From an uncultured Collinsella sp. (GTDB taxonomy: Bacteria; Actinomycetota; Coriobacteriia; Coriobacteriales; Coriobacteriaceae), in NCBI GenBank assembly GCA_902461085.1, contig CABPWH010000008.1, positions 1 through 44,409 of the forward strand: a stretch of DNA of 44,409 bases. The letters run 5' to 3'. Both the position numbers and the translations under genes were made by a program. Numbering within the stretch: the stretch's first letter is position 1; the number at the start of each line of letters is the position of its first letter. Of this stretch, positions 24,285-31,731 are shown piece by piece. Below the pieces are notes generated by a model. That model searched no databases. It had not been told where the DNA came from and saw nothing but the letters and a program-made list of their open reading frames with translations.

Positions 24285-24320
24285 AGCCGTTGCGCGGTTT
24301 TACCAAACCGCGTAACGGCT
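24285..24320. repeat. Hairpin upstream of the marR promoter
   Basis: AGCCGTTGCGCGGTTT at 24285-24300 pairs with 24305-24320 with one mismatch around a 4-base loop. No T-run follows it. It lies just beyond the -35 of the exporter promoter, in the palindrome-rich gap that extends to 24600. Confidence 0.6.
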
Positions 24321-24329
24321 CGACGCTGC

Positions 24330-24427
24330 AAACGCCCCTAAGCGGCAATCTGGCGTTCAATCGTCGGGCATGGCCACAAGGCCTATGCCCTCCTCTTTCA
24401 CGCCACCTTGCTCGCTTAGGAGCGTTT
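24330..24427 (+). repeat. Covarying hairpin family, copy A
   Basis: Outer arms AAACGCCCCTAAGCG (24330-24344) and 24413-24427 pair with one mismatch. Middle arms TGGCGT and ACGCCA pair. The core at 24366-24390 reads GGGCATGGCC-ACAA-GGCC-T-ATGCCC, with a single bulged T. Core pairs differ from copies B and C (GGCC/GGCC against GACC/GGTC) but pairing is kept. The region contains no ORF. Confidence 0.75.
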
Positions 24428-24475
24428 TCGCTGTCCGTCCTCAACATGTGATTCCGCCACGGTCCGCTTCGGGGC

Positions 24476-24579
24476 GGCACTTGGGGACGTTCCTTTTGTG
24501 CCGGCACTTGGGGACACTCCTTGTAGTCGTTGGGGACGTTCTTGTTTGACTAGTCATTTAAGAACGTCCTCAACGACTA
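24476..24579. repeat. TTGGGGACGTTC repeats and 20-bp-arm palindrome
   Basis: GGCACTTGGGGACGTTCCTT at 24476-24495 is followed by a near copy at 24503-24522. Then TAGTCGTTGGGGACGTTCTT at 24524-24543 pairs with its near-perfect complement at 24560-24579 (19 of 20). All three copies share TTGGGGAC. A half copy of the last motif is found near 31614. Function unknown. Confidence 0.7.
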
Positions 24580-24705
24580 ACTTCACGTAACCTATCCGCA
24601 ACAATTCGACCTCCACGGCACCAGCGCCCGCCTGCCGTGCTCCCTGCGCTACACTTAGTCGCACTGTGGCGCTGCTGCGCCGTGCCCGAACCAAGGGAGA
24701 CCCTC

Positions 24706-25530
24706 ATGAAGAACACTCAGCTGCTGCTGATCAACGATATGTGCGGCTACGGCAAGGTCGCGCTTTCTGCCATGCTGCCGGTGCTGTCGCATATGGGCTA
24801 CCGCATCCACAACCTGCCGACGGCGCTGGTGTCCGATACGCTCAACTATCCCAAGTTCTACATCCACGACACCACAGAGTACGTGCGCCAGAGCCTCGCC
24901 ATCTGGGAGGAGCTCGGCTTTGAGTTCGACGCCATTTCGACCGGCTTTATCGTGACCGAGGAAGAGACGCGCATCATTTCGGACTTCTGCCACCGTCGCG
25001 CGCAAAAGGGTACCAAGGTGTTCGTCGACCCCATCATGGGCGACAACGGCAAGCTCTATGCGGGCGTGCCCGAGTCCACGATTGGCCTTATGCGGCATCT
25101 GCTGGAGTGCGCAGACTACGCGGTGCCCAACTATACCGAGGCGTGTCTGCTTGCCGACAGGCCTATCGCCGAGCAAATTACGCCCGATGAGGCCCGCGAC
25201 CTTGTGGACGCTGTGCGCGAACTGGGTGCCAAGTCGGTGGTCATTACGAGCGCCGTAGTCAATGGCACGAACGCGGTTATCGGTTACGACCATGTGGCGG
25301 GGGAGTACTTTACGATTCCCTTTGAGCTCATTCCGGTTTATTTCCCGGGCACGGGCGACACGTTCTCGGCGGTGCTCGTCGGCCGCGTTATGGCCGGTTG
25401 GAGCCTTCAGCGCGCGACGAGCGATGCCATGCGCGTGGTAGCGGAGCTTATCGAGCGCAATGCCGACCAAGAGGACAAGTCGGCCGGCCTTCCCATCGAG
25501 GCCTGCCTGGATGTGATCGACCATGAGTAA
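24706..25530 (+). CDS. pdxY: Pyridoxal/pyridoxamine kinase-like protein (PfkB/ribokinase fold)
   Basis: Start ATG 24706 behind AAGGGAG, giving 274 residues. The protein opens MKNTQLLLINDMCGYGKVAL, as in PdxY/PdxK-type kinases. It contains VDPIMGDNGKLY and the anion-hole/catalytic motif PGTGDTFSAVL with the general base Asp. Members phosphorylate pyridoxal or pyridoxamine with ATP to make PLP in the salvage route; some relatives use other pyrimidine-like substrates. The following gene starts within its last codons (8-base overlap), so they are co-translated. The symbol is the nearest well-known family member, not a proven orthologue. Confidence 0.8.
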   Translation: MKNTQLLLINDMCGYGKVALSAMLPVLSHMGYRIHNLPTALVSDTLNYPKFYIHDTTEYVRQSLAIWEELGFEFDAISTGFIVTEEETRIISDFCHRRAQKGTKVFVDPIMGDNGKLYAGVPESTIGLMRHLLECADYAVPNYTEACLLADRPIAEQITPDEARDLVDAVRELGAKSVVITSAVVNGTNAVIGYDHVAGEYFTIPFELIPVYFPGTGDTFSAVLVGRVMAGWSLQRATSDAMRVVAELIERNADQEDKSAGLPIEACLDVIDHE

Positions 25531-25852
25531 CGCTGGCGAGAACGGCGCCAGGCCTGCGGGCGGGGGCAAGCCGCTCGGCGCGCCGCGTGGAAAGCGTCCA
25601 CGTATCCGCGTGAGTTGCGTGGACCAGTTGGGCACATGCCGCTGCCATCACGGGCACAAGCCGGGCGACGTTTTTGACTTCGACCGAGATCGCGGCAAGA
25701 TGTGCGCCATGGCCTGCCATGTGGGCTTTCCCTATATCGATATCTTGCGCTATGGCGGAACCGTGCCCGGCAACGAGCCTGGTACGGCAAAGTTCTGCTG
25801 TCCCGAGGTCGATACGCTGAACGTCTGGCTTGCCGAGATCGTCGACGAGTAG
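25523..25852 (+). CDS. TIGR04076-type small cysteine-rich protein
   Basis: This 109-residue protein overlaps the kinase gene by 8 bases. After a basic Gly/Pro-rich start (about 28 residues) come IRVSCVDQLGTCRCHHGHKPGD, then a central MCAMACHVGFPYIDILRYGG and CCPEVDTLNVWL. The C..HKxGD start, central C.A....I..LR.GG and late CCP motif match the uncharacterised TIGR04076 family, often encoded beside redox or transport genes. The seven or so cysteines could bind a metal. No biochemical role is established. The leading basic extension is longer than usual. Confidence 0.7.
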   Translation: MSNAGENGARPAGGGKPLGAPRGKRPRIRVSCVDQLGTCRCHHGHKPGDVFDFDRDRGKMCAMACHVGFPYIDILRYGGTVPGNEPGTAKFCCPEVDTLNVWLAEIVDE

Positions 25853-25860
25853 TCGAGCGC

Positions 25861-25893
25861 AATGTGACAAAGGGACAGTTCTTTTGTCACATT
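25861..25893. repeat. GTGACAAAGGGAC palindrome family, copy 2
   Basis: AATGTGACAAAGGGA (25861-25875) pairs with 25879-25893 with one G-U type mismatch. It starts 8 bases after the stop of the TIGR04076-type gene. Without a T-run it is not a good intrinsic terminator. Confidence 0.8.
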
Positions 25894-25937
25894 CGCCGGT
25901 GGTGCCCCTTCTATTATGCTTGTAATCTCAAATCTCT

Positions 25938-26017
25938 GCATTTCATCCGATTTTAGGTTCTAAAAATCCTACATTTCATCGATAATCAAGCGCATAAAAC
26001 TTTGCATTTCATTTGAT
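25938..26017 (+). promoter_or_regulatory. Three direct repeats at exact 33-bp spacing upstream of the ATPase gene
   Basis: GCATTTCATCCGAT (25938), ACATTTCATCGAT (25971) and GCATTTCATTTGAT (26004) start exactly 33 bases apart, about three DNA turns, so they face the same side of the helix. The region is strikingly AT-rich compared with its surroundings. The last copy is 33 bases from the ATG and just before the ribosome binding site. They look like sites for one regulatory protein. Confidence 0.55.
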
Positions 26018-26036
26018 GACACTGAGGGGAGAGCCT

Positions 26037-27398
26037 ATGCTGCGCAGGAAAATAGCGGCAGAGCTGGAGCGTTGGCTGAAGTCTGCCGAGCAAAAGGCCT
26101 TATTCATTACGGGTTCTCGCCAGATTGGCAAAAGCTATTCGATTCGCGCATTTGGCAAAGCCAACCATGCAACCTACATCGAGCTTAACCTCATGGAAAA
26201 CCGCCAGGCAAAAGATGCTCTTCTCGAGGCGCGGGATGCCGATGATTTCATCAGCAGGGTGACGCTTCTTTCGGGAAAGTCGATTGCACCAGGCAAAACG
26301 CTCGTGTTTATCGATGAGGTCCAAGAGGCCCCCGACATCATGACGATGGCAAAGTTCCTTGTTGAGGACGGGAGGTGCCGCTGGGCGTTTTCGGGGTCAA
26401 TGCTCGGGACCCAGTTCAAGGGCGTCAGGTCCTATCCCGTGGGGTATGTCCACGAGCTTAGGATGTTCCCGCTCGATTTTGAGGAGTTTTGCTGGGCAAC
26501 CGGAGTGAGCGAGGGGGCTCGCCAAACGATACGTGACGCGTGTATCAGCGAGAGGCCCATTCCTGATTACATTCATGACGCGATGATGGCAAACTTCAGG
26601 ACCTATACCGTTGTCGGCGGAATGCCGGAGGTCGTGCAGCGTTTCCTTGACACGCAGGGCGACCTTGCCTCTGTTCGTCAGCTACAGTCCGAGCTCAACG
26701 AACAGTACCGACGGGATATTTCCAAGTATGCAAGCGGGCGTGCCCTTCAGGTGCAGAGCATCTACGATCAGCTCCCCATTATGCTTGAGGGCGAACACAA
26801 GCGTTTCGTGCTCAATTCCATTGACCCCAAGGCGCATTATGAGAAGTACCAGCGAGATTTTGTCTGGCTTGTCGATGCCGGCGTTGCTCTCAAAGCCGAT
26901 ATCGTAACCGAGCCAAAGTCGCCCCTGCTCAAGACGGCACGACCATCGCAGTTCAAGCTATACCAATCGGATACGGGCATGTTGATGGCGCGCTACCCCG
27001 TTGGAGTCGCCCAAGCGGCGTATCTTGATAGCAAGGAGCCCAATCTGGGCGGCATTTACGAAAACGTGGTGGCCCAGCAGCTGGCTGCCCAAAATCGCCA
27101 GCTTTACTACTATCAGACAAAAAAGCGCGGTGAAGTGGACTTTGTGGTCGACGGACCGGATGGGACGGCTGTTCCTATCGAGGTTAAATCGGGCTCCTAT
27201 TACCACGCGCACGCTGCGCTCGGTCATGTGCTTGATACGGCTGAATATGGCGTAAGGCTCGGGATTGTTTTCTCGAGAGGCAACGTTGAGCGCAGCGGAG
27301 CGGTTCTCTATTTGCCGCTATATGCGACTTGGGCCCTTTCGGATGTTTTGGGCGACTCCTGTGCCGAGGGGATAAAGCTGGAGGTCAAGCCGGTCTAG
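26037..27398 (+). CDS. AAA ATPase with DUF4143 domain (AAA_14 type)
   Basis: Start ATG 26037 behind GGGGAGAG, giving 453 residues. The AAA_14 part contains Walker A GSRQIGKS (26-33) and Walker B LVFIDEVQEAPD (D91, E92). The C-terminal DUF4143 part includes YQSDTGMLMARYP and ends with a PD-(D/E)xK-like nuclease signature GEVDFVVDG, then IEVKSG. These ATPases are widespread, often horizontally acquired, and have no firmly established role. Codon use and the AT-rich upstream region differ from the neighbours, which suggests acquisition. No partner toxin or antitoxin is evident next to it. The gene stands alone between palindrome copies 2 and 3. Confidence 0.88.
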   Translation: MLRRKIAAELERWLKSAEQKALFITGSRQIGKSYSIRAFGKANHATYIELNLMENRQAKDALLEARDADDFISRVTLLSGKSIAPGKTLVFIDEVQEAPDIMTMAKFLVEDGRCRWAFSGSMLGTQFKGVRSYPVGYVHELRMFPLDFEEFCWATGVSEGARQTIRDACISERPIPDYIHDAMMANFRTYTVVGGMPEVVQRFLDTQGDLASVRQLQSELNEQYRRDISKYASGRALQVQSIYDQLPIMLEGEHKRFVLNSIDPKAHYEKYQRDFVWLVDAGVALKADIVTEPKSPLLKTARPSQFKLYQSDTGMLMARYPVGVAQAAYLDSKEPNLGGIYENVVAQQLAAQNRQLYYYQTKKRGEVDFVVDGPDGTAVPIEVKSGSYYHAHAALGHVLDTAEYGVRLGIVFSRGNVERSGAVLYLPLYATWALSDVLGDSCAEGIKLEVKPV

Positions 27399-27410
27399 GG
27401 CCAGTCCCGG

Positions 27411-27441
27411 ATGTGACAAAGGGGCAGTCCCTTTGCCACAT
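27411..27441. repeat. GTGACAAAGGGAC palindrome family, copy 3
   Basis: ATGTGACAAAGGG pairs with CCCTTTGCCACAT with one mismatch (T against C partner), 12 bases after the ATPase stop. It is directly followed by another palindrome. Confidence 0.75.
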
Positions 27442-27445
27442 TCAT

Positions 27446-27507
27446 GAGCGTGGATTTTTCCCGTTTAGGGCGCACTTGAACGCTCAAAGCGGGAGAAATC
27501 CACGCTC
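27446..27507. terminator. Palindrome between convergent genes, possible bidirectional terminator
   Basis: GAGCGTGGATTTTTCCCG (27446-27463) pairs with 27490-27507 over 17 of 18 bases. It sits between the ATPase gene and the convergent phosphatase gene. The T-run lies inside the arm and none follows the stem, so terminator function is only a guess. Confidence 0.45.
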
Positions 27508-27553
27508 GATGTATGCCGATGGCGCGGTTCGTACGCCCGCGCCGCCCGAGCGC

Positions 27554-28000
27554 CTACAGCTGCTCGAGCATAGCGGCGCAACCGGCGAGCACGTCGCGGT
27601 ACGTGGCATCGAAATTGCCGGTGTACCAGGGGTCGGCCACGTCGCCGGGGCGATCGGTCCAATCGAGCAGGCGCGAGATCTTGCCATCGGGGTTCTTCCC
27701 AAAAATTCGGTACAGGCCTCGGGCGTTCTCGTCGTCCATATAGACAATGTGGTCCCAGTCGCCATACTCCGCGCGACGCACCTGACGTGCACGGTGCGCA
27801 ACGACGGGAATCCCGACCTCGCGCAGCTTGGCAACGGTACCGTGGTGTGGCGGGTTGCCGATCTCCTCGGTCGAGGTCGCAGCGGAGTCAATGACAAACT
27901 CGCCCGCGCGCCCGGCGCGCCGCACCAGCTCGGTAAACACCGACTCAGCCATCGTCGAGCGGCAGATGTTCCCATGGCAGATAAACAGTACACGTTGCAT
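27554..28000 (-). CDS. Low-molecular-weight protein-tyrosine phosphatase
   Basis: Start ATG 28000 behind AAAGGAAA, giving 148 residues, the normal size. The N-terminal active-site loop is VLFICHGNICRS, with nucleophile C8 and R14. The general-acid aspartate lies in VADPWYTG near the C-terminus. Such phosphatases dephosphorylate tyrosine kinases of capsule/exopolysaccharide synthesis or stress proteins. Here there is no kinase or polysaccharide cluster beside it. The neighbouring MFS gene starts upstream on the same strand with 45 bases between, so the two may share a transcript. Confidence 0.93.
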   Translation of the reverse strand: MQRVLFICHGNICRSTMAESVFTELVRRAGRAGEFVIDSAATSTEEIGNPPHHGTVAKLREVGIPVVAHRARQVRRAEYGDWDHIVYMDDENARGLYRIFGKNPDGKISRLLDWTDRPGDVADPWYTGNFDATYRDVLAGCAAMLEQL

Positions 28001-28045
28001 ATGCGGTTTCCTTTCGATCGCCATCATCGGGCTCGAGCATCGCAT

Positions 28046-29287
28046 CTACGCCTGCGCCCTCGTCCGCTTGCGCTCCCAGCGAGCCAACCTAATCGTCACC
28101 AGCGTGAGGGCCCAGGCCACAAGCGAGAACGCGGCGCCCACTGCGCCCACGTACGCAATGCCAATGCTGCTTACCACGGCGCCGCCCACTGCGGTGCCAA
28201 ACGAGATGCCGACGTTAAACGCCATGGGCTCAACCGAACTTGCGAGTACCATCGACTTGGGGTGGCGGCTGCGTGCCACATCCATAAAGTGCGTGATGCA
28301 CGACACTGAGAACAGGTACATGAGCATTGCCAGACTAAAGACAAAGATAAGTGCGAGCGGCATGGCAGCGCCTACGGCAAACAGCCCAAACAATGCCGCC
28401 GCCTGCAGCACAAACGTCACGAGTAGCGCCTTCATGCCAAAGCGCGCATCGATCCATCCGCCCAGGATGTTCGAGATCAGGCAGAACACGCCGTAGGCCA
28501 TGAGCGTGGTACTGGCTTCGACCGTGCCCATGCCCAGCACCTGCTCAAGATAAGGCGTCACGTAGCCATAGAAAACGTAGACCGACCCCACGCCAAACAA
28601 AAAGATGAGCATGCCGGTGATGATGCTCGGCTCGCGTAGCAGACCCGCCTGCTCGCGAAAAGTGGCGGGCTCGTCGGTTTGCCCAGCGCGCGGCATAAAC
28701 ATCACGAGCGCTCCGCAGATCAGAACGGCAAAGGTCAGCGTGCCGTACATGACCACGTGCCAGTCGAGCGTGTCGGCCACAAACTTGCCGATCGAAGTGA
28801 CAAAGACCATTGCCACGGAAAACGCGCCGTACACCACCGAGATGGCGAGTGAGGTCTGCTGCGGGGACAGCAGCTCGGGGATATACGTCACGCCCACGGC
28901 GAGCAGTGCGCCCGAGACGGAGCCCAAGATGATGCGCGAGGCGAACAGCACTTGAAAGTTGGGTGCCAGCGCCATGACCAGATTGCCGAGCACAAAAATA
29001 ATGCTGTAGCACACGAGCAGTTGGTAACGACGAAAGCGCCCCGTGCTGAGCGCGAGCACCGGCGTCGAGATGGCGTAGATCAGTGCGAACACGCTAATAA
29101 GTTGGCCTGCGGTGGCAAGCGATACGCCGAGTTCCGTCGCCAGGTCACTTTCGATGCCGATGACCACGAACTCCGAACAGCCGAGCGAAAAGCCTAACAA
29201 CACGAGCAGCGCCAGGCAAAGATTGGTGCGCGCAGGGGAGAGCGCGGCGGCGGTTGACTTACTTTTTGGCGTGGTTGCGGCGGTCAA
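28046..29287 (-). CDS. MFS transporter, DHA1/AraJ-like efflux protein
   Basis: The protein of about 413 residues has twelve predicted membrane helices. It opens after a polar tail with LCLALLVLLGFSLGCSEFVV, the helix-one motif of AraJ/YdhP-type (SotB-like) exporters, then GQLISVFALIYAISTPVLAL. Members export sugars, arabinose or drugs. The start is set at TTG 29287, because TTGGAG lies 8 bases upstream. A GTG at 29296 is closer than a usable spacing to that site. The longer frame to 29398 would run through palindrome copy 4 and is rejected. A leftward pair with the tyrosine phosphatase is likely. Confidence 0.85.
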   Translation of the reverse strand: MTAATTPKSKSTAAALSPARTNLCLALLVLLGFSLGCSEFVVIGIESDLATELGVSLATAGQLISVFALIYAISTPVLALSTGRFRRYQLLVCYSIIFVLGNLVMALAPNFQVLFASRIILGSVSGALLAVGVTYIPELLSPQQTSLAISVVYGAFSVAMVFVTSIGKFVADTLDWHVVMYGTLTFAVLICGALVMFMPRAGQTDEPATFREQAGLLREPSIITGMLIFLFGVGSVYVFYGYVTPYLEQVLGMGTVEASTTLMAYGVFCLISNILGGWIDARFGMKALLVTFVLQAAALFGLFAVGAAMPLALIFVFSLAMLMYLFSVSCITHFMDVARSRHPKSMVLASSVEPMAFNVGISFGTAVGGAVVSSIGIAYVGAVGAAFSLVAWALTLVTIRLARWERKRTRAQA

Positions 29288-29343
29288 GGTTGTCACTCCA
29301 ATGTCGCATGAATAAGCGGGATTCAATCCCTGCAACTCTAACA

Positions 29344-29378
29344 GAATGTGACAAAGGGACAGTCTCTTTGTCACATTC
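29344..29378. repeat. GTGACAAAGGGAC palindrome family, copy 4
   Basis: GAATGTGACAAAGGGAC pairs with the following arm through 29378 with one mismatch. It is located upstream of the MFS gene rather than behind a stop codon, and is followed 18 bases later by another palindrome. Confidence 0.8.
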
Positions 29379-29396
29379 GCGGCGTGGCTGCCGCCC

Positions 29397-29461
29397 AAAC
29401 CGTCGCAACATTCGATGAAAATCTCGAAAACGAGGAAAACCGTCGAATGTTGTGATGGTTT
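29397..29461. repeat. Nested palindrome in the divergent gap 29.4 kb
   Basis: AAACCGTCGCAACATTCGATG (29397-29417, shown as arm of 21 with CAACATTCGA core) pairs with 29441-29461 at 18 of 21 positions. A small inner stem CTCG-AAAA-CGAG is at 29423-29434. It lies in the divergent gap between the MFS gene and the acidic membrane protein. No ORF is present. Confidence 0.6.
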
Positions 29462-29546
29462 TCAAGTCTGCGCCGGCGAGCCGCCGTACCATCTGAGGGT
29501 ATAAGGCTGGTAAGTGTTTATTTGCGAGGCCTAAGGGGCGCCCCGT

Positions 29547-30416
29547 ATGGATATCGATAACTTTGAATGGTGGTATAGCGAGGGTGAGGCTCCGGACGAG
29601 GAGTGGGACGAGCCCACGCCGCGTGACGTGTCGAGCGACGAGGACGAGACCGGCAACGACGTCGCTGCCGACTCGGACGCCGCTTCCGACTCCGCCGAAC
29701 CCCTAACCTTTGAGCAGGCCTGGGCCCAGGCCGAGGCAGACGAGGCGAAGGCCGACGCTACGGCCACGCTCGGTGAGCCGGCCGACATGTCCATCTCGCC
29801 GGCAAAGACCCCGCAGCCGCGCCACACCATCGATCCCGACAGCACGGCATCCTTCAGCATACTCGACGTGCCCGCGCAGGGTGCCCAGGCGCCCGCGCCC
29901 ACACGTCGCCCCAATCTGTCTCGCGAGGAAGATGCAGGACGTCGCTCTCCGCTTGGCCCCATCCTTATCGCCTTCATGGCCGGCGTTATCGCCTGCTCGG
30001 TAATTGGAAACGTCTGGATCCATGTCGAGCAGCAGCGCCAAGATGCCGCCAAGGTCGAGATGTCTGTCGAGCAATCGCTCAGCCGCACGCGCTCGGTACA
30101 TGTGTCGGTCGAGGTCAAAGACGGTGCGACGTGGGACACCGCGCGCGGCGACAGCCAAATGCTCATCCACATCGCGGGGCGCACGCTCAAAGGACAGACG
30201 ATTGACGAGTATCAATACGTCAATTCCGCTGGTGACGGCATCGAACTTAAGCCCGGCGACTACGAGCTCACCGTCGATGAACCGCCCGTCGCCACCGACG
30301 GCACGCGCTTCCGTGCCTCAAAGCGCATGGTCCCCGTGAGCTTTAACTCACAGGCACCCGACACGGTCGACACCACGCCGCAGGGCGGGTTCGACCTTTA
30401 CGTGGATACCCAGTAG
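29547..30416 (+). CDS. Membrane-anchored protein of unknown function with acidic cytoplasmic tail
   Basis: This 289-residue protein has three parts. The first 135 residues are very acidic and low-complexity (Asp, Glu, Ala; starts MDIDNFEWWYSEGEAPDEEW), then a basic spot (GRRS) precedes one membrane helix at about 136-158. The remaining 130 residues are extracytoplasmic and look beta-rich (VHVSVEVKDGATW, IELKPGDYELTVDEPP). The order suggests a type II membrane protein with an external domain of an immunoglobulin-like or carbohydrate-binding fold. I recognise no named family. The ATG follows AAGGGG at 8 bases. It appears to be a single gene with TATAAG about 50 bases upstream as a possible -10. 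Confidence 0.75.
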   Translation: MDIDNFEWWYSEGEAPDEEWDEPTPRDVSSDEDETGNDVAADSDAASDSAEPLTFEQAWAQAEADEAKADATATLGEPADMSISPAKTPQPRHTIDPDSTASFSILDVPAQGAQAPAPTRRPNLSREEDAGRRSPLGPILIAFMAGVIACSVIGNVWIHVEQQRQDAAKVEMSVEQSLSRTRSVHVSVEVKDGATWDTARGDSQMLIHIAGRTLKGQTIDEYQYVNSAGDGIELKPGDYELTVDEPPVATDGTRFRASKRMVPVSFNSQAPDTVDTTPQGGFDLYVDTQ

Positions 30417-30486
30417 GCGCGCGCCGCTCATTCCGCTATGGCTACTCAATAATCGCCTGCCGTCCCGTCCAGCCGCCAAGAGTGGG

Positions 30487-30509
30487 ACAATAGCCCTCGA
30501 CACTATTGT
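30487..30509. promoter_or_regulatory. Inverted repeat upstream of the epimerase-like gene
   Basis: ACAATAG (30487-30493) and CTATTGT (30503-30509) form a perfect 7-bp inverted repeat just before the ribosome binding site. It may be an operator or a 5' mRNA hairpin. Confidence 0.4.
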
Positions 30510-30529
30510 TTACTTTTGGAGGAAGTAGC

Positions 30530-31423
30530 ATGTCTACCGTCACTACCATCAAGCGCGGCGGCCTCACCGCGGCCATCGATTCCATGGGCGCCCAGCTCAC
30601 GAGCCTTGCCCTCAACGGCAACGAGTATCTGTGGCAGGGTGACCCCGCCTTTTGGGGCAAGCATGCGCCCATCCTGTTCCCCATTGTGGGCTCGCTGCGC
30701 AACAACACGGCGACGTCTGCGGCCGGCACCTGCGAGATGCCGCGCCACGGACTCGCACGCATCGTCGAGCACAAGCTGGTCGAGGTTTCGGAGGACGGCT
30801 CCTCGGTAACGTACGAGATCACCGACACGCCCGAGTCGCTCAAGGCCTTTCCGTTCCACTTTAAGCTCAACATGACCTATGCCCTGACCGGCGACGCCAC
30901 CCTCACGCAGACCTTTGCCGTCACCAACACCGGCGACGTGGACCTGCCGTTCTCGGTGGGCGGCCACCCCGCGTTTAACGTACCGGCTCCCGGTGCCGAG
31001 GACGAGGCATTCGAGGATTACGAGCTGGCGTTTACCGAGGCTTGGACTAATGAGGCTCCCATCATCACGCCCGACGGTCTTATGACGTTCGAGGGTAGTT
31101 ACAAGGCTCCCGATAACTCGGACGTGCTGCCCATCACGCACCGCAGCTTCGATAACGACGCCATCATGTTCACCGATACCCCGGGCTCCACGCTCACGCT
31201 GCGCGGTCGCAAGTCGGGTCACGGCGTCAAGATCGACTTTGAGGGCTTTAAGTACATTGGCGTGTGGTCTGCCGCCAACGACGCCCCGTTTGTGGCGCTC
31301 GAGCCCTGGACCGGTCATACCACCATGGACACCGAGGACGATGTTTTTGAGCACAAGGTCAACACCATCACCTTGGCTCCCGGCGCCACCGACAAGCGCA
31401 CCTTTAGCGTTACGTTGCTCTAG
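30530..31423 (+). CDS. Aldose 1-epimerase family protein (LacX/YeaD-like)
   Basis: Start ATG 30530 behind TTGGAGGAAG, giving 297 residues. The galactose-mutarotase fold shows PILFPIVGSL and the catalytic His region PFSVGGHPAFN. The general-base Glu is in FVALEPWTG. The overall layout with the short N-terminus is that of the LacX/YeaD-like subfamily, which interconverts anomers of sugars or sugar phosphates. The gene appears monocistronic; a 308-base gap with a hairpin element follows. Confidence 0.88.
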   Translation: MSTVTTIKRGGLTAAIDSMGAQLTSLALNGNEYLWQGDPAFWGKHAPILFPIVGSLRNNTATSAAGTCEMPRHGLARIVEHKLVEVSEDGSSVTYEITDTPESLKAFPFHFKLNMTYALTGDATLTQTFAVTNTGDVDLPFSVGGHPAFNVPAPGAEDEAFEDYELAFTEAWTNEAPIITPDGLMTFEGSYKAPDNSDVLPITHRSFDNDAIMFTDTPGSTLTLRGRKSGHGVKIDFEGFKYIGVWSAANDAPFVALEPWTGHTTMDTEDDVFEHKVNTITLAPGATDKRTFSVTLL

Positions 31424-31451
31424 AGGTTCCGCCGCTCGGTCGATGCTGCGC

Positions 31452-31547
31452 GCCGCCCAGAGCGACAATTTGTCATTCAAAAGGCAAGGCATGACCAGAA
31501 GGTCTATGCCTTGCCTTTTTCATGCCAACTTGTTCGCTCTGGACGGC
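31452..31547 (+). repeat. Covarying hairpin family, copy B
   Basis: Outer arms GCCGCCCAGAGCG (31452-31464) and 31535-31547 pair at 12 of 13 positions. The core at 31487-31511 reads AGGCATGACC-AGAA-GGTC-T-ATGCCT, extended by AAGGCA/TGCCTT. The outer stem CAGAGCG/CGCTCTG replaces CTAAGCG/CGCTTAG of copy A. It begins 29 bases after the epimerase stop codon and is in the same orientation as that gene. Confidence 0.75.
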
Positions 31548-31591
31548 GCTCGCTGGCATTGCCAGATCATCGATGTCGCCGCTTCTGTCAA

Positions 31592-31634
31592 GTAGCCATC
31601 GGGTGTAGCCATCGGGGACGTTCTTAAACGACTA
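31592..31634. repeat. GTAGCCATCGGG tandem pair and half TTGGGGACGTTC-type element
   Basis: GTAGCCATCGGG occurs at 31592-31603 and 31605-31616. The second copy runs into GGGGACGTTCTTAAACGACTA (31614-31634, 21 bases with GGGGACGTTCTT core), which matches one arm of the palindrome at 24524-24579. This suggests a partial element left behind. Confidence 0.6.
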
Positions 31635-31731
31635 CTGTGCGTCTATTAATTTTTCGCGCACATGCCGCGCTGCTGGTTGCGGGCGTATATCCTGTCTTAT
31701 TGTCAGTAAAGCAAAATAGGGAAGGCACTAG

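Noticed and set aside
28046..29398. Longer start of the DHA1 MFS gene at 29398
   Set aside because: The additional 37 residues are encoded by palindrome copy 4 and its flank, which is repeat DNA.
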